DNA from: Affinirhizobium lemnae
GTDB lineage: Bacteria > Pseudomonadota > Alphaproteobacteria > Rhizobiales > Rhizobiaceae
Reading direction: 5' to 3'
Length of the DNA stretch: 64,000 nt
Assembly: GCF_022968395.1 (NCBI RefSeq)
Contig: NZ_JALJQZ010000015.1
Span: forward strand, 28,006-92,005
Shown: in pieces, positions 9,666 through 21,196 of the stretch
Position numbering within the stretch: position 1 is the first letter of the stretch
Layout: every line of letters starts with the position of its first letter
Program-made: the position numbers and the translations under genes
Notes under the pieces: model-generated
The model's database searches: none
Told to the model about the DNA's origin: nothing
The model's input: only the letters and a program-made list of their open reading frames with translations

Positions 9666-10970
9666 ATGACCCATGCGATGCACACTGCGTCGCCGGCCGC
9701 CGAGCCGTTGAAACCCGCTGCACTGAATTCCCCTGCACGTGTTCTGACGGCCAGTCTGGTCGGAACGACGATCGAATTCTTCGACTTCTATGTATACGCC
9801 ACGGCTGCGGTCCTGGTGTTCCCAACGCTGTTCTTCCCAAACAGCGATCCCATGACAGCGCTTCTGGCGTCCTTCGCCACATTCTCGATTGCCTTCTTCG
9901 CCCGCCCGTTTGGAGCCGTCGTCTTTGGTCACTTTGGCGATCGCGTCGGTCGCAAGACGACACTGGTGGCAGCACTTCTGACGATGGGCATCTCGACGGT
10001 CATCATCGGACTGCTACCCTCCTATGAGCAGATCGGTGTCATCGCCCCTCTTCTGCTGGCTCTTTGCCGGTTCGGACAAGGCTTTGGTCTTGGCGGCGAA
10101 TGGGGCGGCGCGGTCCTGCTCGCCACGGAAAATGCCCCGCCCGGCAAACGCTCATGGTATGGCATGTTCCCGCAGCTCGATGCGCCGGTCGGCCTCTTTC
10201 TGTCGTCCGGTATCTTTTGGCTTTTGCTGCATGTGATTTCGCAGGAAGCGCTGTTGAGCTGGGGCTGGCGCGTGCCGTTCCTCTCTTCGATCATTCTGAT
10301 CGCGATTGGTCTCTGGGTTCGCCTGTCGATCACTGAAACGCCAGCGTTCCAGAAGGCGATCGATAGCAACGAGCGAGTGGAAATCCCGGTGGCGGAACTG
10401 TTCCGAAACCACAAGTGCAGCCTCGTGCTCAGCACCTTCGTGGCGCTGGCAACCTTCGTGCTCTTCTACATCGGGTCAGCCTACCTTCTGTCCTACAACG
10501 TCAAGGTTCTGAAGATCTCCTTCATCGATGCGCTGGAAGTGCAGCTTCTGGGATCGGTTGTCTTCGGCCTCTTCATTCCCATCGCTGGCAAGCTGGCAGA
10601 TCGCGTTGGTCGCCGGGAACTGTTGATCCTGGTGACGATCCTCATCGGCCTGTTCTCGTTCCTTCTGCCGACGCTGATGACAAGCGGAGAGACAGCAATC
10701 TTCATCTTCTCTGCTTCATCCATGGCGCTGATGGGCTTGACCTACGGCCTCATCGGTACTGCCCTTGCAGCCCCGTTCCCAACGGCTGTGCGTTACACGG
10801 GCTCTTCCATCACCTTCAACTTCGCCGGCATCTTCGGCGCCTCGCTTGCACCTTACATCGCCACATGGCTGCAGACGAACTACGGCATGTTCTATGTCGG
10901 GCTGTATTTGGGTGTAGCGGCGGTCATCACGCTGATCTGCATTCTTCTCTCTGGCAAGAACGAAGTCTGA
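9666..10970 (+). CDS. MFS transporter, metabolite:H+ symporter (MHS) type
   Basis: The product is a 434-residue polytopic membrane protein. The segment VGTTIEFFDFYVYATAAVLVFPTLFFP near the N-terminus is diagnostic of the MHS branch of the major facilitator superfamily (ShiA, ProP and KgtP relatives). The loop between helices 2 and 3 has GHFGDRVGRKTT, and a second copy ADRVGRREL lies near residue 310. About 12 membrane helices are visible. The substrate cannot be read from the sequence; carboxylates, shikimate or osmolytes are typical. It lies on the opposite strand between ddl and murB, which are normally neighbours, and it is closed by its own terminator. The ribosome binding site is weak. 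Confidence 0.9.
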   Translation: MTHAMHTASPAAEPLKPAALNSPARVLTASLVGTTIEFFDFYVYATAAVLVFPTLFFPNSDPMTALLASFATFSIAFFARPFGAVVFGHFGDRVGRKTTLVAALLTMGISTVIIGLLPSYEQIGVIAPLLLALCRFGQGFGLGGEWGGAVLLATENAPPGKRSWYGMFPQLDAPVGLFLSSGIFWLLLHVISQEALLSWGWRVPFLSSIILIAIGLWVRLSITETPAFQKAIDSNERVEIPVAELFRNHKCSLVLSTFVALATFVLFYIGSAYLLSYNVKVLKISFIDALEVQLLGSVVFGLFIPIAGKLADRVGRRELLILVTILIGLFSFLLPTLMTSGETAIFIFSASSMALMGLTYGLIGTALAAPFPTAVRYTGSSITFNFAGIFGASLAPYIATWLQTNYGMFYVGLYLGVAAVITLICILLSGKNEV

Positions 10971-10991
10971 TCTGAAGTAGAATCGAAAACA

Positions 10992-11032
10992 TAAAAAAGC
11001 CCGCGAAATCGCTGATTTCGCGGGCTTTTTTT
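10992..11032. terminator. Bidirectional terminator between MHS transporter and murB
   Basis: CCCGCGAAATC and GATTTCGCGGG form a perfect 11-bp stem around a short CT-containing loop. It is preceded by a run of A (10993-10998) and followed by a run of T (11026-11032), so it can stop transcripts from both directions. Confidence 0.93.
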
Positions 11033-11044
11033 ACGATATCAGGC

Positions 11045-12019
11045 TTATTCCGTGGTCACGCCCTGGAATGGTCGAACCTCGCGACCCGGCATGAAGATGC
11101 CAAGGCGCTTTATTTCCCATTCGAGCTTGACACCCGAGGTCTCGTAAACGCGCTGGCGTACCAGTTCGCCGAGATATTCCAGATCGTAGCCGGAAGCATG
11201 GCCGATATTGATCATGAAATTGCAGTGAAGCGATGACATCTGCGCGCCACCGTTCATCAGCCCGCGGCAACCCGCTTCATCGATCAACTCCCAGGCCGAA
11301 TGTCCGGGCGGATTCTTGAACGTCGAACCGCCAGTCTTTTCCTTGACCGGCTGAACCGTCTCGCGGTGATGGCGAACGGCATCCATTTCGGAACGAATCT
11401 TGGCGCGATCGTCGGCATAGCCTTCATAAAGCGCGTGGGTGAAAACAAGGTCGGCCCCTGCGGAGGAATGACGATAGCTGTAACCCATGTCGGCATTGGT
11501 CAGGACATGCTTATTGCCTTTGCGATCAACCGCATGAACTTCAACAACACGTGCAGAGGTTTCCCCACCATTGGCACCGGCATTCATGCGCAGCGCACCA
11601 CCGATGGAACCGGGAATCCCGTAGTAGAATGCAAAACCGCCGATACCATTATCCATGGCCATGGCAGCGATGTATTTGTCGGGGCAGATGGCACCAGCAA
11701 GAATACGATTCTCACCTACAAGCTCCAGCTGACCGAAACCTTTTGCGGAAAGGCGTAAGACAACACCAGGAATCCCCCCGTCGCGCACGAGAAGGTTGGA
11801 GCCTACGCCCATCACCGTCAACGGCACGTCTTCCGGCAGAAGCTTAAGGAAGGTGATGAGATCTTCCTCGTCATGCGGCTGGAACATGAGTTCGGCCAAA
11901 CCACCGGCCTGAAACCAGGTAACCCTGTCCATCGGTGCATCGGGCGTGAGCCTGCCTCTCAATTCATTGACCCCGGACCCCAGCGAGGCCAGCAGCTTTT
12001 CCCCATTCACCTGCTTCAT
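11045..12019 (-). CDS. murB: UDP-N-acetylenolpyruvoylglucosamine reductase
   Basis: MurB is the FAD enzyme that reduces UDP-GlcNAc-enolpyruvate to UDP-MurNAc with NADPH. The FAD-binding signature [21 protein letters not shown] is present, and the substrate-side motif [13 protein letters not shown] contains the catalytic serine, followed by a C-terminal [17 protein letters not shown] segment. The ATG at 12019 shares bases with the murC stop (TGATG), showing tight coupling. The upstream frame to 12070 overlaps murC and is not needed. The product is 324 residues. The terminator just beyond it ends this block of the cluster. Confidence 0.97.
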   Translation of the reverse strand: MKQVNGEKLLASLGSGVNELRGRLTPDAPMDRVTWFQAGGLAELMFQPHDEEDLITFLKLLPEDVPLTVMGVGSNLLVRDGGIPGVVLRLSAKGFGQLELVGENRILAGAICPDKYIAAMAMDNGIGGFAFYYGIPGSIGGALRMNAGANGGETSARVVEVHAVDRKGNKHVLTNADMGYSYRHSSAGADLVFTHALYEGYADDRAKIRSEMDAVRHHRETVQPVKEKTGGSTFKNPPGHSAWELIDEAGCRGLMNGGAQMSSLHCNFMINIGHASGYDLEYLGELVRQRVYETSGVKLEWEIKRLGIFMPGREVRPFQGVTTE

Positions 12020-13431
12020 CAAGATTGTCCCGAAATGCTTTCCAGTTCTCTGGGCAGCGAGGCTGCCCATTGCGTAATGTTCCCAGCCCCCAGAAGAACC
12101 ACGAAATCACCTGGTTTTGCAATGCCGGAAATGATGCCCGGCAATGCGCTGGGCGCAGAAATGTAGCGCGCATCACGGTGACCGCCCGCCTTGATACGGG
12201 AAACCAGGGCTTCCGAGTTGATGCCATCGATTTCATCTTCACCAGCCGCATAGACCGGAGCCAGGATGATGCTATCCGCATCGTTGAAGCAGGTGACGAA
12301 ATCTTCGAACAGGCTGTGAAGCCTCGTGTAGCGGTGCGGCTGATGAACAGCGATGGTTCGGCCCTGGCAACTCTCGCGCGCTGCCCTTAGCACAGCCTTG
12401 ATCTCCACCGGATGGTGGCCGTAGTCATCGAACACGGAAACGCCATTCCACGTGCCCGTCAGTGTGAAGCGACGCTTGACGCCCCCGAAGGAGGCGAGAC
12501 CCTTGCGAATGTCTTCTTCCGAAATGCCAAGCCTGTTGGCGACAGCAATCGCCGCCGTGGCATTCGAAATATTGTGGCGTCCAGGCATAGGCAGGCTGAG
12601 ATCCTTGAACTGGAACACGCGACCGGTGCGGCGGCGGCGAATCTCTACGTCGAAGATTGCCCGTGTCCCATCCATGCGAATATTGGAGAAACGAGCATCG
12701 GCCTGCGGGTTTTCACCGTAGGTCACGATTTTTCGATCTTCGATCTTGCCGACCAGCTGCTGCACTTCCGGATGGTCGATGCAGAGCACGCCAAAACCGT
12801 AGAAGGGAACATTCTCCACGAACTGACGGAATGCCGCCCGCACAGCGTCAAAATTGCCGTAATGGTCCAGATGCTCCGGGTCGATGTTCGTGACCACCGC
12901 CACATCGGCTGGTAGTTTGAGGAAGGTTCCGTCCGACTCGTCGGCCTCAACCACCATCCACTCGCCTTCGCCCATGCGGGCATTGGTGCCGTAGGCGTTG
13001 ATGATGCCGCCGTTGATGACGGTCGGATCCAGCCCGCCCGCTTCCAGAAGCGTCGCAACCATAGAAGTGGTCGTCGTCTTGCCATGCGTGCCGCCGATGG
13101 CGATTGCATTGCGGAAACGCATCAACTCGGCCAGCATTTCGGCCCGGCGAACGATCGGCAGCGACTTCTCGCGCGCAGCGATCAGTTCCGGATTGTTCTT
13201 CTTGATCGCGGTTGAAACGACAACGACTTCCGCGTCGCCGAGGTTCTCCGCCTGATGGCCGACGAATACCGGAATGCCTTTTTCGCGCAGGCGTTGGACA
13301 TTGGCGCTATCGGCCTGATCGGAACCCTGAACGCGATGGCCAAGGTTATGCAGCACCTCGGCAATGCCGCTCATGCCGATACCGCCAATGCCAATGAAGT
13401 GGACGAGGCCGATCGCCTTCGGCATCTTCAT
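12019..13431 (-). CDS. murC: UDP-N-acetylmuramate--L-alanine ligase
   Basis: MurC is the cytoplasmic Mur ligase that adds L-Ala to UDP-MurNAc using ATP. The N-terminal UDP-binding part has [16 protein letters not shown], and the ATP loop is [12 protein letters not shown]. The [16 protein letters not shown] segment ([14 protein letters not shown]) and the C-terminal domain ([11 protein letters not shown]) are characteristic. At 470 residues the length is normal. It overlaps murG by four bases upstream and murB by one base downstream, consistent with one operon. Confidence 0.98.
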   Translation of the reverse strand: MKMPKAIGLVHFIGIGGIGMSGIAEVLHNLGHRVQGSDQADSANVQRLREKGIPVFVGHQAENLGDAEVVVVSTAIKKNNPELIAAREKSLPIVRRAEMLAELMRFRNAIAIGGTHGKTTTTSMVATLLEAGGLDPTVINGGIINAYGTNARMGEGEWMVVEADESDGTFLKLPADVAVVTNIDPEHLDHYGNFDAVRAAFRQFVENVPFYGFGVLCIDHPEVQQLVGKIEDRKIVTYGENPQADARFSNIRMDGTRAIFDVEIRRRRTGRVFQFKDLSLPMPGRHNISNATAAIAVANRLGISEEDIRKGLASFGGVKRRFTLTGTWNGVSVFDDYGHHPVEIKAVLRAARESCQGRTIAVHQPHRYTRLHSLFEDFVTCFNDADSIILAPVYAAGEDEIDGINSEALVSRIKAGGHRDARYISAPSALPGIISGIAKPGDFVVLLGAGNITQWAASLPRELESISGQS

Positions 13432-14552
13432 GCTGGGACTCCTTTGAATGAAGAAACTTGCTGTTTTGCGGCAATAGCGATCACCAGATCGGCAAGCAAG
13501 GCCGCAGCGTTCGGGTGCCCCACCTTTCTGGCCGAGGACGCCATCTGCGCCATGCGTTCCGGCTCGTTCATTGCGCCGGAAATGATCTTGGACAGTTTTT
13601 CCGGAGAAAGCTCCGCCTGTGGCACGACCTTGGCGCCGCCAACCTTCACCAGCGCGGCAGCATTGGCTGCCTGATCGTGGTCTAGCGCATAGGGATAAGG
13701 CACGAGCAGAGCGGGCCTGCCGACAACGGCAAGCTCGGACACAGTCGACGCGCCGGATCGGCTGATCACGAGATGGGCTGAGGCAATACGCTCCGCCATG
13801 TCACCAAAGAATGGTGAGACGTCGGCGTTCATCTGCAGCTTGGCGAGGCAACTATCGACCTGCGACCGATCATCAGGACGCGCCTGTTGCGTCAACCGCA
13901 CTCGAGCGCGCTCACTTTCGCTGAGCAATGCCAGAGCGGTTGGAATGGCGCCGGAGAAAAATTGCGCGCCCTGGCTGCCGCCGAACACAACAAGGTTGAA
14001 CGGATCATTGCCGACGGACGGTTGGTAGGGTCTGTTCGCCGCCGTAAGCACGGCGGGGCGCACAGGATTGCCGGTTATAACCGTCTTGGCGGCGTGTTTT
14101 CCTCCGTTATCAGGCAAGAAGCCACCGGCGATGGCCTGAACTCGATTGGCCAGAGCCTTGTTGGCGCGGCCCATGACAGCATTCTGCTCATGGATCAGCG
14201 AGGGAATGCCCATGCCGGTCGACGCCAGAAGCGGCGGGATCGTTGGATAGCCACCAAACCCGACCACCGCGGACGGACGGATGCGCGCCATCAGCTTGCG
14301 CGCGGCGCGCAGACCCTTCCACAAGGTCAACATGGATTTTGCGATTGAGACCGGGTTCTTCGAACCCAAGGTCGCGGATGGAACAACGTGGATCTCGTCG
14401 GCAGGAAAGGAACCTGCAAAGCGCTCGGCGCGCTTGTCCGTCACGAGATGAACAGACCACCCGCGCGACTTTAACTCGTGCCCCAGCGCCTCTGCCGGAA
14501 ACAAATGGCCGCCGGTACCACCGGCGGCGAGGAGAATAACACCTTTGCTCAT
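13428..14552 (-). CDS. murG: Undecaprenyl-PP-MurNAc-pentapeptide GlcNAc transferase
   Basis: MurG makes lipid II by adding GlcNAc to lipid I on the inner face of the membrane. The N-terminus has the glycine-rich loop [18 protein letters not shown] and the acceptor region ends [15 protein letters not shown]. The C-terminal donor-binding domain has [13 protein letters not shown] and [29 protein letters not shown] signatures of the GT28 family. It is 374 residues long. The gene overlaps murC by four bases and follows ftsW by five bases. Confidence 0.98.
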   Translation of the reverse strand: MSKGVILLAAGGTGGHLFPAEALGHELKSRGWSVHLVTDKRAERFAGSFPADEIHVVPSATLGSKNPVSIAKSMLTLWKGLRAARKLMARIRPSAVVGFGGYPTIPPLLASTGMGIPSLIHEQNAVMGRANKALANRVQAIAGGFLPDNGGKHAAKTVITGNPVRPAVLTAANRPYQPSVGNDPFNLVVFGGSQGAQFFSGAIPTALALLSESERARVRLTQQARPDDRSQVDSCLAKLQMNADVSPFFGDMAERIASAHLVISRSGASTVSELAVVGRPALLVPYPYALDHDQAANAAALVKVGGAKVVPQAELSPEKLSKIISGAMNEPERMAQMASSARKVGHPNAAALLADLVIAIAAKQQVSSFKGVPA

Positions 14553-14557
14553 TCATC

Positions 14558-15712
14558 TCACTCCGCAGGCACGCCGTGGGAAACCCTGAAGAGGCTTCGC
14601 TCCTGCGCCCGCTTTTCAGGACGATGACGGGTTAGCGCCAAAATGAAACCAGCCGTGATGCAGATCGCGATCATGGAGGAGCCACCATAGGAAATCAGCG
14701 GCAGCGTCATGCCCTTTGCAGGCATAAGCTCCAGATTAACGCCGATGTTGATCATGGACTGGATACCGATCTGGAGAACGAGGCCCGCGACTGCAAAACG
14801 GTTGAAATCGTTCTTTTCGCGATAGGCATGGCTCAAGCCGCGAATGACGATAAAGGCAAAAATCGCCACCATGGCCATGCAGAACACGATACCGAATTCT
14901 TCCGCCGCGACGGAGAAAATGAAGTCCGTATGGCTGTCCGGCAGGATGCGCTTGACGATGCCTTCACCCGGACCCTGACCGAACCAGTCTCCGCGAATGA
15001 TCGCCTCGCGCGCGGTATCAACCTGGAATGTATCACCCTCGCCCGTCATGAAGCGATCGATACGACCCGCGACGTGCGGGAAGATGTAATAGGCGCCGAC
15101 GATGCCCCCGGCACCCAAGCCACCAAGGAGGATGATCCAAAGCCACGGCATGCCGGCCATGAAGAACATTCCGCCCCAGACCGCGCTGACAAGGATCGTC
15201 TGGCCAAGGTCGGGCTGCGCCACAAGCAGCGCACCGACAATGCCGAAGAGAATGATCGCGAAAAAGTTGCCGGGCACTTCCGGTTGGCGCGCGTGCTCGG
15301 CAAACAGCCAGGCACAAACCACGACAAATGCGGGCTTCAGAAATTCCGATGGCTGGATCGAAAGGCTACCGATGGCGAACCAGCGGCGCGAGCCCTTGAT
15401 TTCCGTTCCGAAGAACAGCGCAAGAACCATCATCGCGATCGACATAATCAGGAGAATGATGGCGGCTCGGCGTACCTGTCTCGGCGTCAGGAAGGAAAGC
15501 CCGATCATCACCAGAATGGAAGGAGCGAGGAAGATGGCATGACGCTCCACGAAGTGGAAGCTCGGCAACCCGATACGCTCCGCCACCGGCGGTGACGCTG
15601 CAAAGGACAGCATGAAGCCGATGCCCATCAACAGAATGAAGGTCGCCAGAAAAAAGCGATCGATCGTCCAGAACCAATCTGCCAGTGCCCCTCGATCGGC
15701 GCGACTTACCAT
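14558..15712 (-). CDS. ftsW: Septal peptidoglycan polymerase FtsW (SEDS)
   Basis: FtsW is the SEDS-family glycosyltransferase that polymerises septal peptidoglycan together with FtsI. The 384-residue product is polytopic with about 10 membrane helices. It contains GSRRWFAIGSLSIQPSEFLK, the signature that follows helix 4, and a late loop with ATGDTF-like and QIGIQSMINIGVNLELMPAKGMTLPLISYGGSS, strongly conserved in FtsW/RodA. Placement between murD and murG favours FtsW over RodA. Spacing to murD is one base and to murG five bases. Confidence 0.97.
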   Translation of the reverse strand: MVSRADRGALADWFWTIDRFFLATFILLMGIGFMLSFAASPPVAERIGLPSFHFVERHAIFLAPSILVMIGLSFLTPRQVRRAAIILLIMSIAMMVLALFFGTEIKGSRRWFAIGSLSIQPSEFLKPAFVVVCAWLFAEHARQPEVPGNFFAIILFGIVGALLVAQPDLGQTILVSAVWGGMFFMAGMPWLWIILLGGLGAGGIVGAYYIFPHVAGRIDRFMTGEGDTFQVDTAREAIIRGDWFGQGPGEGIVKRILPDSHTDFIFSVAAEEFGIVFCMAMVAIFAFIVIRGLSHAYREKNDFNRFAVAGLVLQIGIQSMINIGVNLELMPAKGMTLPLISYGGSSMIAICITAGFILALTRHRPEKRAQERSLFRVSHGVPAE

Positions 15713-15713
15713 C

Positions 15714-17120
15714 TTACTGTCCTTTTTCCGGCACGATGAGCATTGTCACGCCATCGAGTGCTGCCACCAGAGATACGAACCGGTCGCCTCTGACTTCGAA
15801 ATTCCTGAACTGGTCGAAGCTCGCGCAGGCCGGAGACAACATCACGACGCTCGTCCCGCCATCTGCCTGGGCATCCTTCGCTGCATGCTCAACCGCGCGT
15901 TCCAGCGTCCCGGAGATTTCATACGGGACTGCTTCACCCAGCGTTGACGCAAACTCCGGAGCCGCCTCTCCAATCAGATAGGCTTTCACAATACGCGGGA
16001 AGAGTGGCGCGAGGCTTGCGATGCCGCCGGATTTGGGAAGTCCACCAGAAATCCAGAAGATGCGGTCGTAGCTGGAAAGGGCTGGCGCAGCCGCATCGGC
16101 ATTCGTTGCCTTCGAATCGTTGACGAAGGTCACGGAGCCCTTGCGACCAACAGGCTGCATGCGATGCTTGAGGCCGGGAAAGCTGCGAAGCCCTTTGCGG
16201 ATCTCCTCGATCGACACGCCGACAGCGAGACAAGCTCCGATGGCCGCTGCCGCGTTCTGCGCATTATGCGATCCCTTGAGGGTATCGATGCCCTGAAGAT
16301 CCGCAATCGACTCCGATTTGCCGGCGTGCGCCTGAATGATCCCGCCATCCGCGAAATAGAACCCGTCGGCCAGCACCGCGCGGCGAGAAATACGACTGAC
16401 CCGGACACCCGCCCGCTCGATGCGATCAGCGATCAGCGTGCAGTAACTGTCATCGACACCGACGATCGCCATCTGGCTTCCGGCAACCAGTCGCTCCTTT
16501 ACATCCGCGTAATGCTGCATGGTCCCGTGACGATCCAGATGATCCGGCGTCAGGTTGAGCAGGATGCCCGCACTGGGGTTGATCGTCGGAGCAAGATCGA
16601 TCTGATAGGACGAGCACTCGACCACATAGAAGCGCCCAGCCTTGGGCGGATCGAGCGTCAGCACGGCTGTGCCGATATTGCCGCCAAGTTGCGTATCCCG
16701 TCCACTGGACTTCAGAATATGCGCAATCAGAGCCGTGGTCGTGGATTTGCCGTTTGTGCCTGTAATGGCAATGAACGGGCAATCGGGCGCATGAGCGCGG
16801 CGTTCCCGCACGAACAGCTCGACATCACCAATGATCTCAACACCCGCCGAGCGAGCCAGATCCACGCTCCAGTGCGGCTTGGGATGCGTCAACGGTACGC
16901 CGGGGGAGAGAACGAAAGCTGCTTGCGCTGCCCAGTCAATCTCTCGAAGATCGCCGGTTTTAACACCGGCCTGCTGCGCCTTCGCAACGCTGTCTGGATT
17001 ATCATCCCATGCAATCACATCTGCGCCACCGGCAATCAAGGCCTGCGCCGTTGCGAGACCCGAACCGCCGAGGCCGAAAAGCGCGACCTTGCGCCCGGCA
17101 AATGTCGTGACAGCGATCAT
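15714..17120 (-). CDS. murD: UDP-N-acetylmuramoyl-L-alanine--D-glutamate ligase
   Basis: MurD adds D-Glu to UDP-MurNAc-L-Ala. The N-terminal region [18 protein letters not shown] binds the UDP moiety, the ATP loop is [14 protein letters not shown], and [14 protein letters not shown] and [12 protein letters not shown] are Mur ligase landmarks. The product has 468 residues, the normal size. It sits between mraY and ftsW with five and one base of spacing, so it belongs to the same transcription unit. Confidence 0.98.
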   Translation of the reverse strand: MIAVTTFAGRKVALFGLGGSGLATAQALIAGGADVIAWDDNPDSVAKAQQAGVKTGDLREIDWAAQAAFVLSPGVPLTHPKPHWSVDLARSAGVEIIGDVELFVRERRAHAPDCPFIAITGTNGKSTTTALIAHILKSSGRDTQLGGNIGTAVLTLDPPKAGRFYVVECSSYQIDLAPTINPSAGILLNLTPDHLDRHGTMQHYADVKERLVAGSQMAIVGVDDSYCTLIADRIERAGVRVSRISRRAVLADGFYFADGGIIQAHAGKSESIADLQGIDTLKGSHNAQNAAAAIGACLAVGVSIEEIRKGLRSFPGLKHRMQPVGRKGSVTFVNDSKATNADAAAPALSSYDRIFWISGGLPKSGGIASLAPLFPRIVKAYLIGEAAPEFASTLGEAVPYEISGTLERAVEHAAKDAQADGGTSVVMLSPACASFDQFRNFEVRGDRFVSLVAALDGVTMLIVPEKGQ

Positions 17121-17125
17121 GGTGA

Positions 17126-18226
17126 TTACCGCAGCTTGAGCGTGGAGAGGCCAAGCATGGCAAGACCCACGGCAATGATCCAGAAACGGATGACAACCTG
17201 GCTTTCCGTCCAGCCCAGCTTTTCGAAATGGTGATGGATTGGTGCCATGAGGAACACGCGGCGTCCCGTCAGCTTGAAGAAGCCGACCTGGATGATGACA
17301 GACAGCGTTTCCATCACGAACAGGCCACCGATGATCGCCATGACGATCTCGTGCTTTGTGGCAACCGCCACGGAACCGATGAGGCCGCCCAGCGCGAGTG
17401 AACCGGTATCGCCCATGAAGATGGCGGCGGGCGGAGCGTTGAACCAGAGGAACCCTAGTCCCGCCCCGATGACAGCGCCCAGGATCACCGCCAGTTCTCC
17501 CGTTCCGGGCACGAAGTTGATCTGCAGGTAATCCGCAAAGACGGCATTGCCGGCCAGATAGGCGATGATGCCGAAAGAGGCGGCGGCAATCATGACAGGC
17601 ACGATCGCAAGACCGTCGAGACCATCCGTCAGGTTCACGGCGTTACCGGCGGCAACAATCACGAAACCGCCGAACACGACGAAGAAGACGCCGAGATTCA
17701 GGAGAACGTTCTTGAAGAACGGGAACGTAACCGAGGTGCCGAGCACGGAGCCGTTCGGCGCATTGGCGATGGAGACGCGCATCATGAAGTAGACCGCGAT
17801 CCCGGCGATTAGGAATTCAATGCCCAGACGCGCCTTGCCGGAAAAGCCTTTCTCCGTCTGCTTCGTGACCTTGAGATAGTCATCGTAAAAGCCGATCGCG
17901 CCAAAGCCGAGCGTGACCAGCAGGGTGGCGACAACGTAGATGTTGGAAAGGTCTGCCCAGAGCAAAGAGCCGCCGACGATACCTGTCAGGATCATCAGGC
18001 CACCCATGGTGGGGGTCCCGGCCTTCTTGAAATGCGTTTGCGGGCCATCGGCGCGGATGGGCTGCCCCTTCCCCTGCCGGATGCGGAGCGACGCAATCAT
18101 GCGCGGCCCGAACAGGAAGACGATGAGCGCTGAGGTGAAGAGCGCGGCACCTGTCCGGAACGTGATGTAGCGAAACAGGTTGAAAATCTGAAAGCTGCTC
18201 GCAAGCTCTACAAGCCAAATCAGCAT
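17126..18226 (-). CDS. mraY: Phospho-MurNAc-pentapeptide transferase
   Basis: MraY transfers phospho-MurNAc-pentapeptide to undecaprenyl phosphate, making lipid I. The 366-residue product is polytopic. Conserved segments are [13 protein letters not shown] near residue 70, the DDYLK metal-binding run ([10 protein letters not shown]), the [13 protein letters not shown] motif and the [13 protein letters not shown] loop, all hallmarks of the family. The gene lies 27 bases after murF and five before murD. Confidence 0.98.
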   Translation of the reverse strand: MLIWLVELASSFQIFNLFRYITFRTGAALFTSALIVFLFGPRMIASLRIRQGKGQPIRADGPQTHFKKAGTPTMGGLMILTGIVGGSLLWADLSNIYVVATLLVTLGFGAIGFYDDYLKVTKQTEKGFSGKARLGIEFLIAGIAVYFMMRVSIANAPNGSVLGTSVTFPFFKNVLLNLGVFFVVFGGFVIVAAGNAVNLTDGLDGLAIVPVMIAAASFGIIAYLAGNAVFADYLQINFVPGTGELAVILGAVIGAGLGFLWFNAPPAAIFMGDTGSLALGGLIGSVAVATKHEIVMAIIGGLFVMETLSVIIQVGFFKLTGRRVFLMAPIHHHFEKLGWTESQVVIRFWIIAVGLAMLGLSTLKLR

Positions 18227-18253
18227 GGGAAGTCTTTCTTCTGGAAGGTCAAA

Positions 18254-19681
18254 TCAGCGCCCCGTGTCAGACAAGGGCGGATAGTTGTCAATAAGCGCCG
18301 CGACGATCTTGCCGAAGCCGATGCCGAGAGAGGATTTCACCATCAGCACGTCGCCCGGTATCACATTGCGAACGGCAAACTCCACCAGTTCTGGCGTCGT
18401 CGCGCGATATTCCACCTGAACGCTGTCCGGAAGCGTATCACGCAGCGCCGCCATTTCCGCTCCCGCCAGCCACACATGCTCTATCCCAGCGGCCAGAAGT
18501 GGCCCGGCAAGTTCCTCATGCACCTTCTGCGAAAAGGCGCCCATTTCCAGCATATCGCCCAGAACCGCAATGCGGCGCCCCGCACCCTGCGGTGGCGTTG
18601 CCGCCAGAAGCGCGATTGCTGCCCGCATGGAGGCCGGATTGGCGTTGTAGCTTTCGTCGATCAGGGTAAGATGTCCGCCGGTCATCGACAGGCGATGCCG
18701 CTCGCCCCTGCCCTTGACAGGGCGAAGATCCGCGAGCGCCGCACGTGCTGCCTCGACATCTGCCCCCAGCAACGAGACGACCGCCAGTGCCGCCAGCGCA
18801 TTTTCCGCGATGTGGCGACCGGGAGCCCCGATATGCACTTCCACCGTTTCGCCATCCAGCACCGCCCAGATGGTTGACACTTCGGCGGAGCCTTCGAAAT
18901 CCGCAAGACGATAATCGGCTTTGGCATGTTGTCCGAAGGTCAGAATGTTCGCAAGCGCCAGTTCCTGGGCAATCCGCTCCAGATAGGCGAACTGCTTGTT
19001 ATCTCGGTTGAGGAGAACAGCGCCACCCGGCTCCACGCCTTCGAAGATCTCGGCCTTTGCGGAGGCAATCTCTTCCAGGCTGTTGAAATGCCCGAGATGG
19101 GCCGCCGCGATCGTCGTGATGATGGCCACATGCGGGCGCACCATCTTCACAAGCGGACGAATTTCGTTCGGGTGGTTCATACCGATTTCAAAGACACCAT
19201 AATCGGTATCGGCAGGCATGCGCGCCAGCGTCAGCGGTACGCCCCAGTGATTATTGAAGGAGGCGACAGCCGTATGCACCTTGCCAGACGGCGCAAGCAG
19301 AGTGCGCAGCATTTCCTTGGTCGTCGTCTTGCCCACGGAGCCGGTGACACCGACGATCTTGGCGTCGGTACGGGCGCGCGCGGCAACGGCCAGACGACCA
19401 AGTGCTGCGAGCACATCATCCACAACGATCATCGGCGTGGTAATGCGGCCCATGGCCGGAAGCTTGGCTTCGGCAACGACCAGAAGCGCCGCCCCGCTTG
19501 CCATGGCTGTCGTTGCATAATCGTGTCCGTCGACGCGGTCGCCCTTGATCGCGAAAAATGCCTCACCGGGAGCAATGGTGCGGCTATCGATGGAAATGCC
19601 GGTTATCCCGGCAGGAAGCGAACCGATGGGCCGCCCCCCCATCGCAGCAATCATATCTGCCGTTGTCCATAGCCAGCTCAC
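18254..19681 (-). CDS. murF: UDP-MurNAc-tripeptide--D-alanyl-D-alanine ligase
   Basis: MurF adds the D-Ala-D-Ala dipeptide made by Ddl, completing the pentapeptide. The ATP loop is [14 protein letters not shown], a MurF-specific variant, and [13 protein letters not shown] and [12 protein letters not shown] are further family motifs. The product has 475 residues. Its ATG overlaps the murE stop by four bases, so the two are coupled. Confidence 0.98.
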   Translation of the reverse strand: MSWLWTTADMIAAMGGRPIGSLPAGITGISIDSRTIAPGEAFFAIKGDRVDGHDYATTAMASGAALLVVAEAKLPAMGRITTPMIVVDDVLAALGRLAVAARARTDAKIVGVTGSVGKTTTKEMLRTLLAPSGKVHTAVASFNNHWGVPLTLARMPADTDYGVFEIGMNHPNEIRPLVKMVRPHVAIITTIAAAHLGHFNSLEEIASAKAEIFEGVEPGGAVLLNRDNKQFAYLERIAQELALANILTFGQHAKADYRLADFEGSAEVSTIWAVLDGETVEVHIGAPGRHIAENALAALAVVSLLGADVEAARAALADLRPVKGRGERHRLSMTGGHLTLIDESYNANPASMRAAIALLAATPPQGAGRRIAVLGDMLEMGAFSQKVHEELAGPLLAAGIEHVWLAGAEMAALRDTLPDSVQVEYRATTPELVEFAVRNVIPGDVLMVKSSLGIGFGKIVAALIDNYPPLSDTGR

Positions 19682-21132
19682 TGCGTCACACCCTCCAAAG
19701 CTTTTCGCACCTCGACATGGTCGGAGAACGGCAGCACCGTGGTGCCAACCGTCTGGCCCTCCTCATGGCCCTTGCCCGCCACGATCAGCGTATCACCTGC
19801 GTCCATCAGCGAAACCGCATGACGAATGGCCTGCGCCCGATCGCCGATTTCGGTGGCGGATGGCGCGGCAGCCATGATTTCGGAACGGATGGTCGCCGGA
19901 TCTTCCGATCGTGGATTATCGTCGGTCACGATCACGATATCCGCCAGCCGCGCCGCGATCTCGCCCATGATCGGACGCTTGCCCTTGTCGCGATCACCGC
20001 CACATCCGAAGACGACGATCACGCGTCCGGTTGTGAACGGACGAACGGATGTCAGAACGTTTTCCAGCGCTTCCGGCTTGTGGGCATAGTCGACATAGGC
20101 CGGTGAGCCCTGCCGTGTCTGGCCCACCAGCTCCAACCGGCCAGAGGCACCAACGAGGCGCTCCAGCGCCGCCATGGCAACCTTCGGCGCAACGCCTGTG
20201 GCAATCGCCAATCCAGCCGAAACCAGAGCGTTCGCGATCTGGAAGTCTCCGGCCAGCGGAATGTGCACTTCGTGGATCTGACCATCGACATGCACTTCCG
20301 CCAACTGCTTGTGCCGGAAATGCTCGACCCGCTTGAGGCTCAGGAAATTGCCGCCACGCCCGACCGTCAGCACGTCGTGGCCTGCAGCCCTGGCAACCTC
20401 GATGGCCTTGGCCGACCATGGATCATCCGCGAAGATGATCGCGGGACTGCCCTTCGGAAGCAATGTATCAAAAAGCCGCATCTTGGCGGCCATATAGTCT
20501 TCCATCGTCGGATGGTAATCCATGTGGTCGCGGCCGAGATTGGTAAAGGCTGCGGCGGCCAACCGCACACCATCCAGGCGGCTCTGGTCGAGGCCGTGGC
20601 TGGAAGCCTCCATGGCTGCGTGCGTTACGCCCTCGCGCGCCAGTTCGGCCAGCAGCGCATGCAGAGCAACCGGGTCAGGCGTGGTGAGCGAGCCATATTC
20701 ATTGCGCGCGGGAGAAATGACACCCGTCGTGCCGATCTGCGCGGCAGCAAGACCGGCGTGCGCCCAGATCTGCCGCGTGAACGACGCTACAGAGGTTTTA
20801 CCGGCCGTTCCCGTTACGGCAACGATCGTGCCCGGCTGCGCGTCGTGAAAACGGGCAGCAGCCAGTGCAAGAATCCGGCGGACATTCCCGACACGAATGA
20901 CCGGTATGCTGACATTGAGCTCTTCGGACGAGATGATTGCAGACGCACCCCGTGTCACGGCGTCCGCGGCGAATGCTGCACCATTTGCCTTGTTGCCGGG
21001 AATGGCAACGAACAGCATGCCCGGTTCGATCTTGCGGCTATCGGCAGAAATGCCGGTCATTGCGAGATCGCGAACGCCGTCCGGCTGTGCGGCAATCTCC
21101 GGAATGATCCCGGAGAAGTAATCAAGTTTCAT
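19678..21132 (-). CDS. murE: UDP-MurNAc-L-Ala-D-Glu--meso-diaminopimelate ligase
   Basis: MurE adds the third residue of the stem peptide. The ATP loop is [13 protein letters not shown], the region [19 protein letters not shown] is conserved, and [10 protein letters not shown] contains DNPR, the motif associated with meso-diaminopimelate rather than lysine; this is direct evidence that the peptidoglycan is of the DAP type. The ATG at 21132 (MKLDYFSG) has GAGAGGG a few bases upstream and gives 484 residues; the in-frame extension to 21186 is not needed. It follows ftsI by 64 bases. Confidence 0.97.
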   Translation of the reverse strand: MKLDYFSGIIPEIAAQPDGVRDLAMTGISADSRKIEPGMLFVAIPGNKANGAAFAADAVTRGASAIISSEELNVSIPVIRVGNVRRILALAAARFHDAQPGTIVAVTGTAGKTSVASFTRQIWAHAGLAAAQIGTTGVISPARNEYGSLTTPDPVALHALLAELAREGVTHAAMEASSHGLDQSRLDGVRLAAAAFTNLGRDHMDYHPTMEDYMAAKMRLFDTLLPKGSPAIIFADDPWSAKAIEVARAAGHDVLTVGRGGNFLSLKRVEHFRHKQLAEVHVDGQIHEVHIPLAGDFQIANALVSAGLAIATGVAPKVAMAALERLVGASGRLELVGQTRQGSPAYVDYAHKPEALENVLTSVRPFTTGRVIVVFGCGGDRDKGKRPIMGEIAARLADIVIVTDDNPRSEDPATIRSEIMAAAPSATEIGDRAQAIRHAVSLMDAGDTLIVAGKGHEEGQTVGTTVLPFSDHVEVRKALEGVTQ

Positions 21133-21196
21133 CGGTACCCTCTCTGCGAAGCGGCCTGTCCCGTAGCCGCGAATCGACGGGCCCATTCATTATGGC

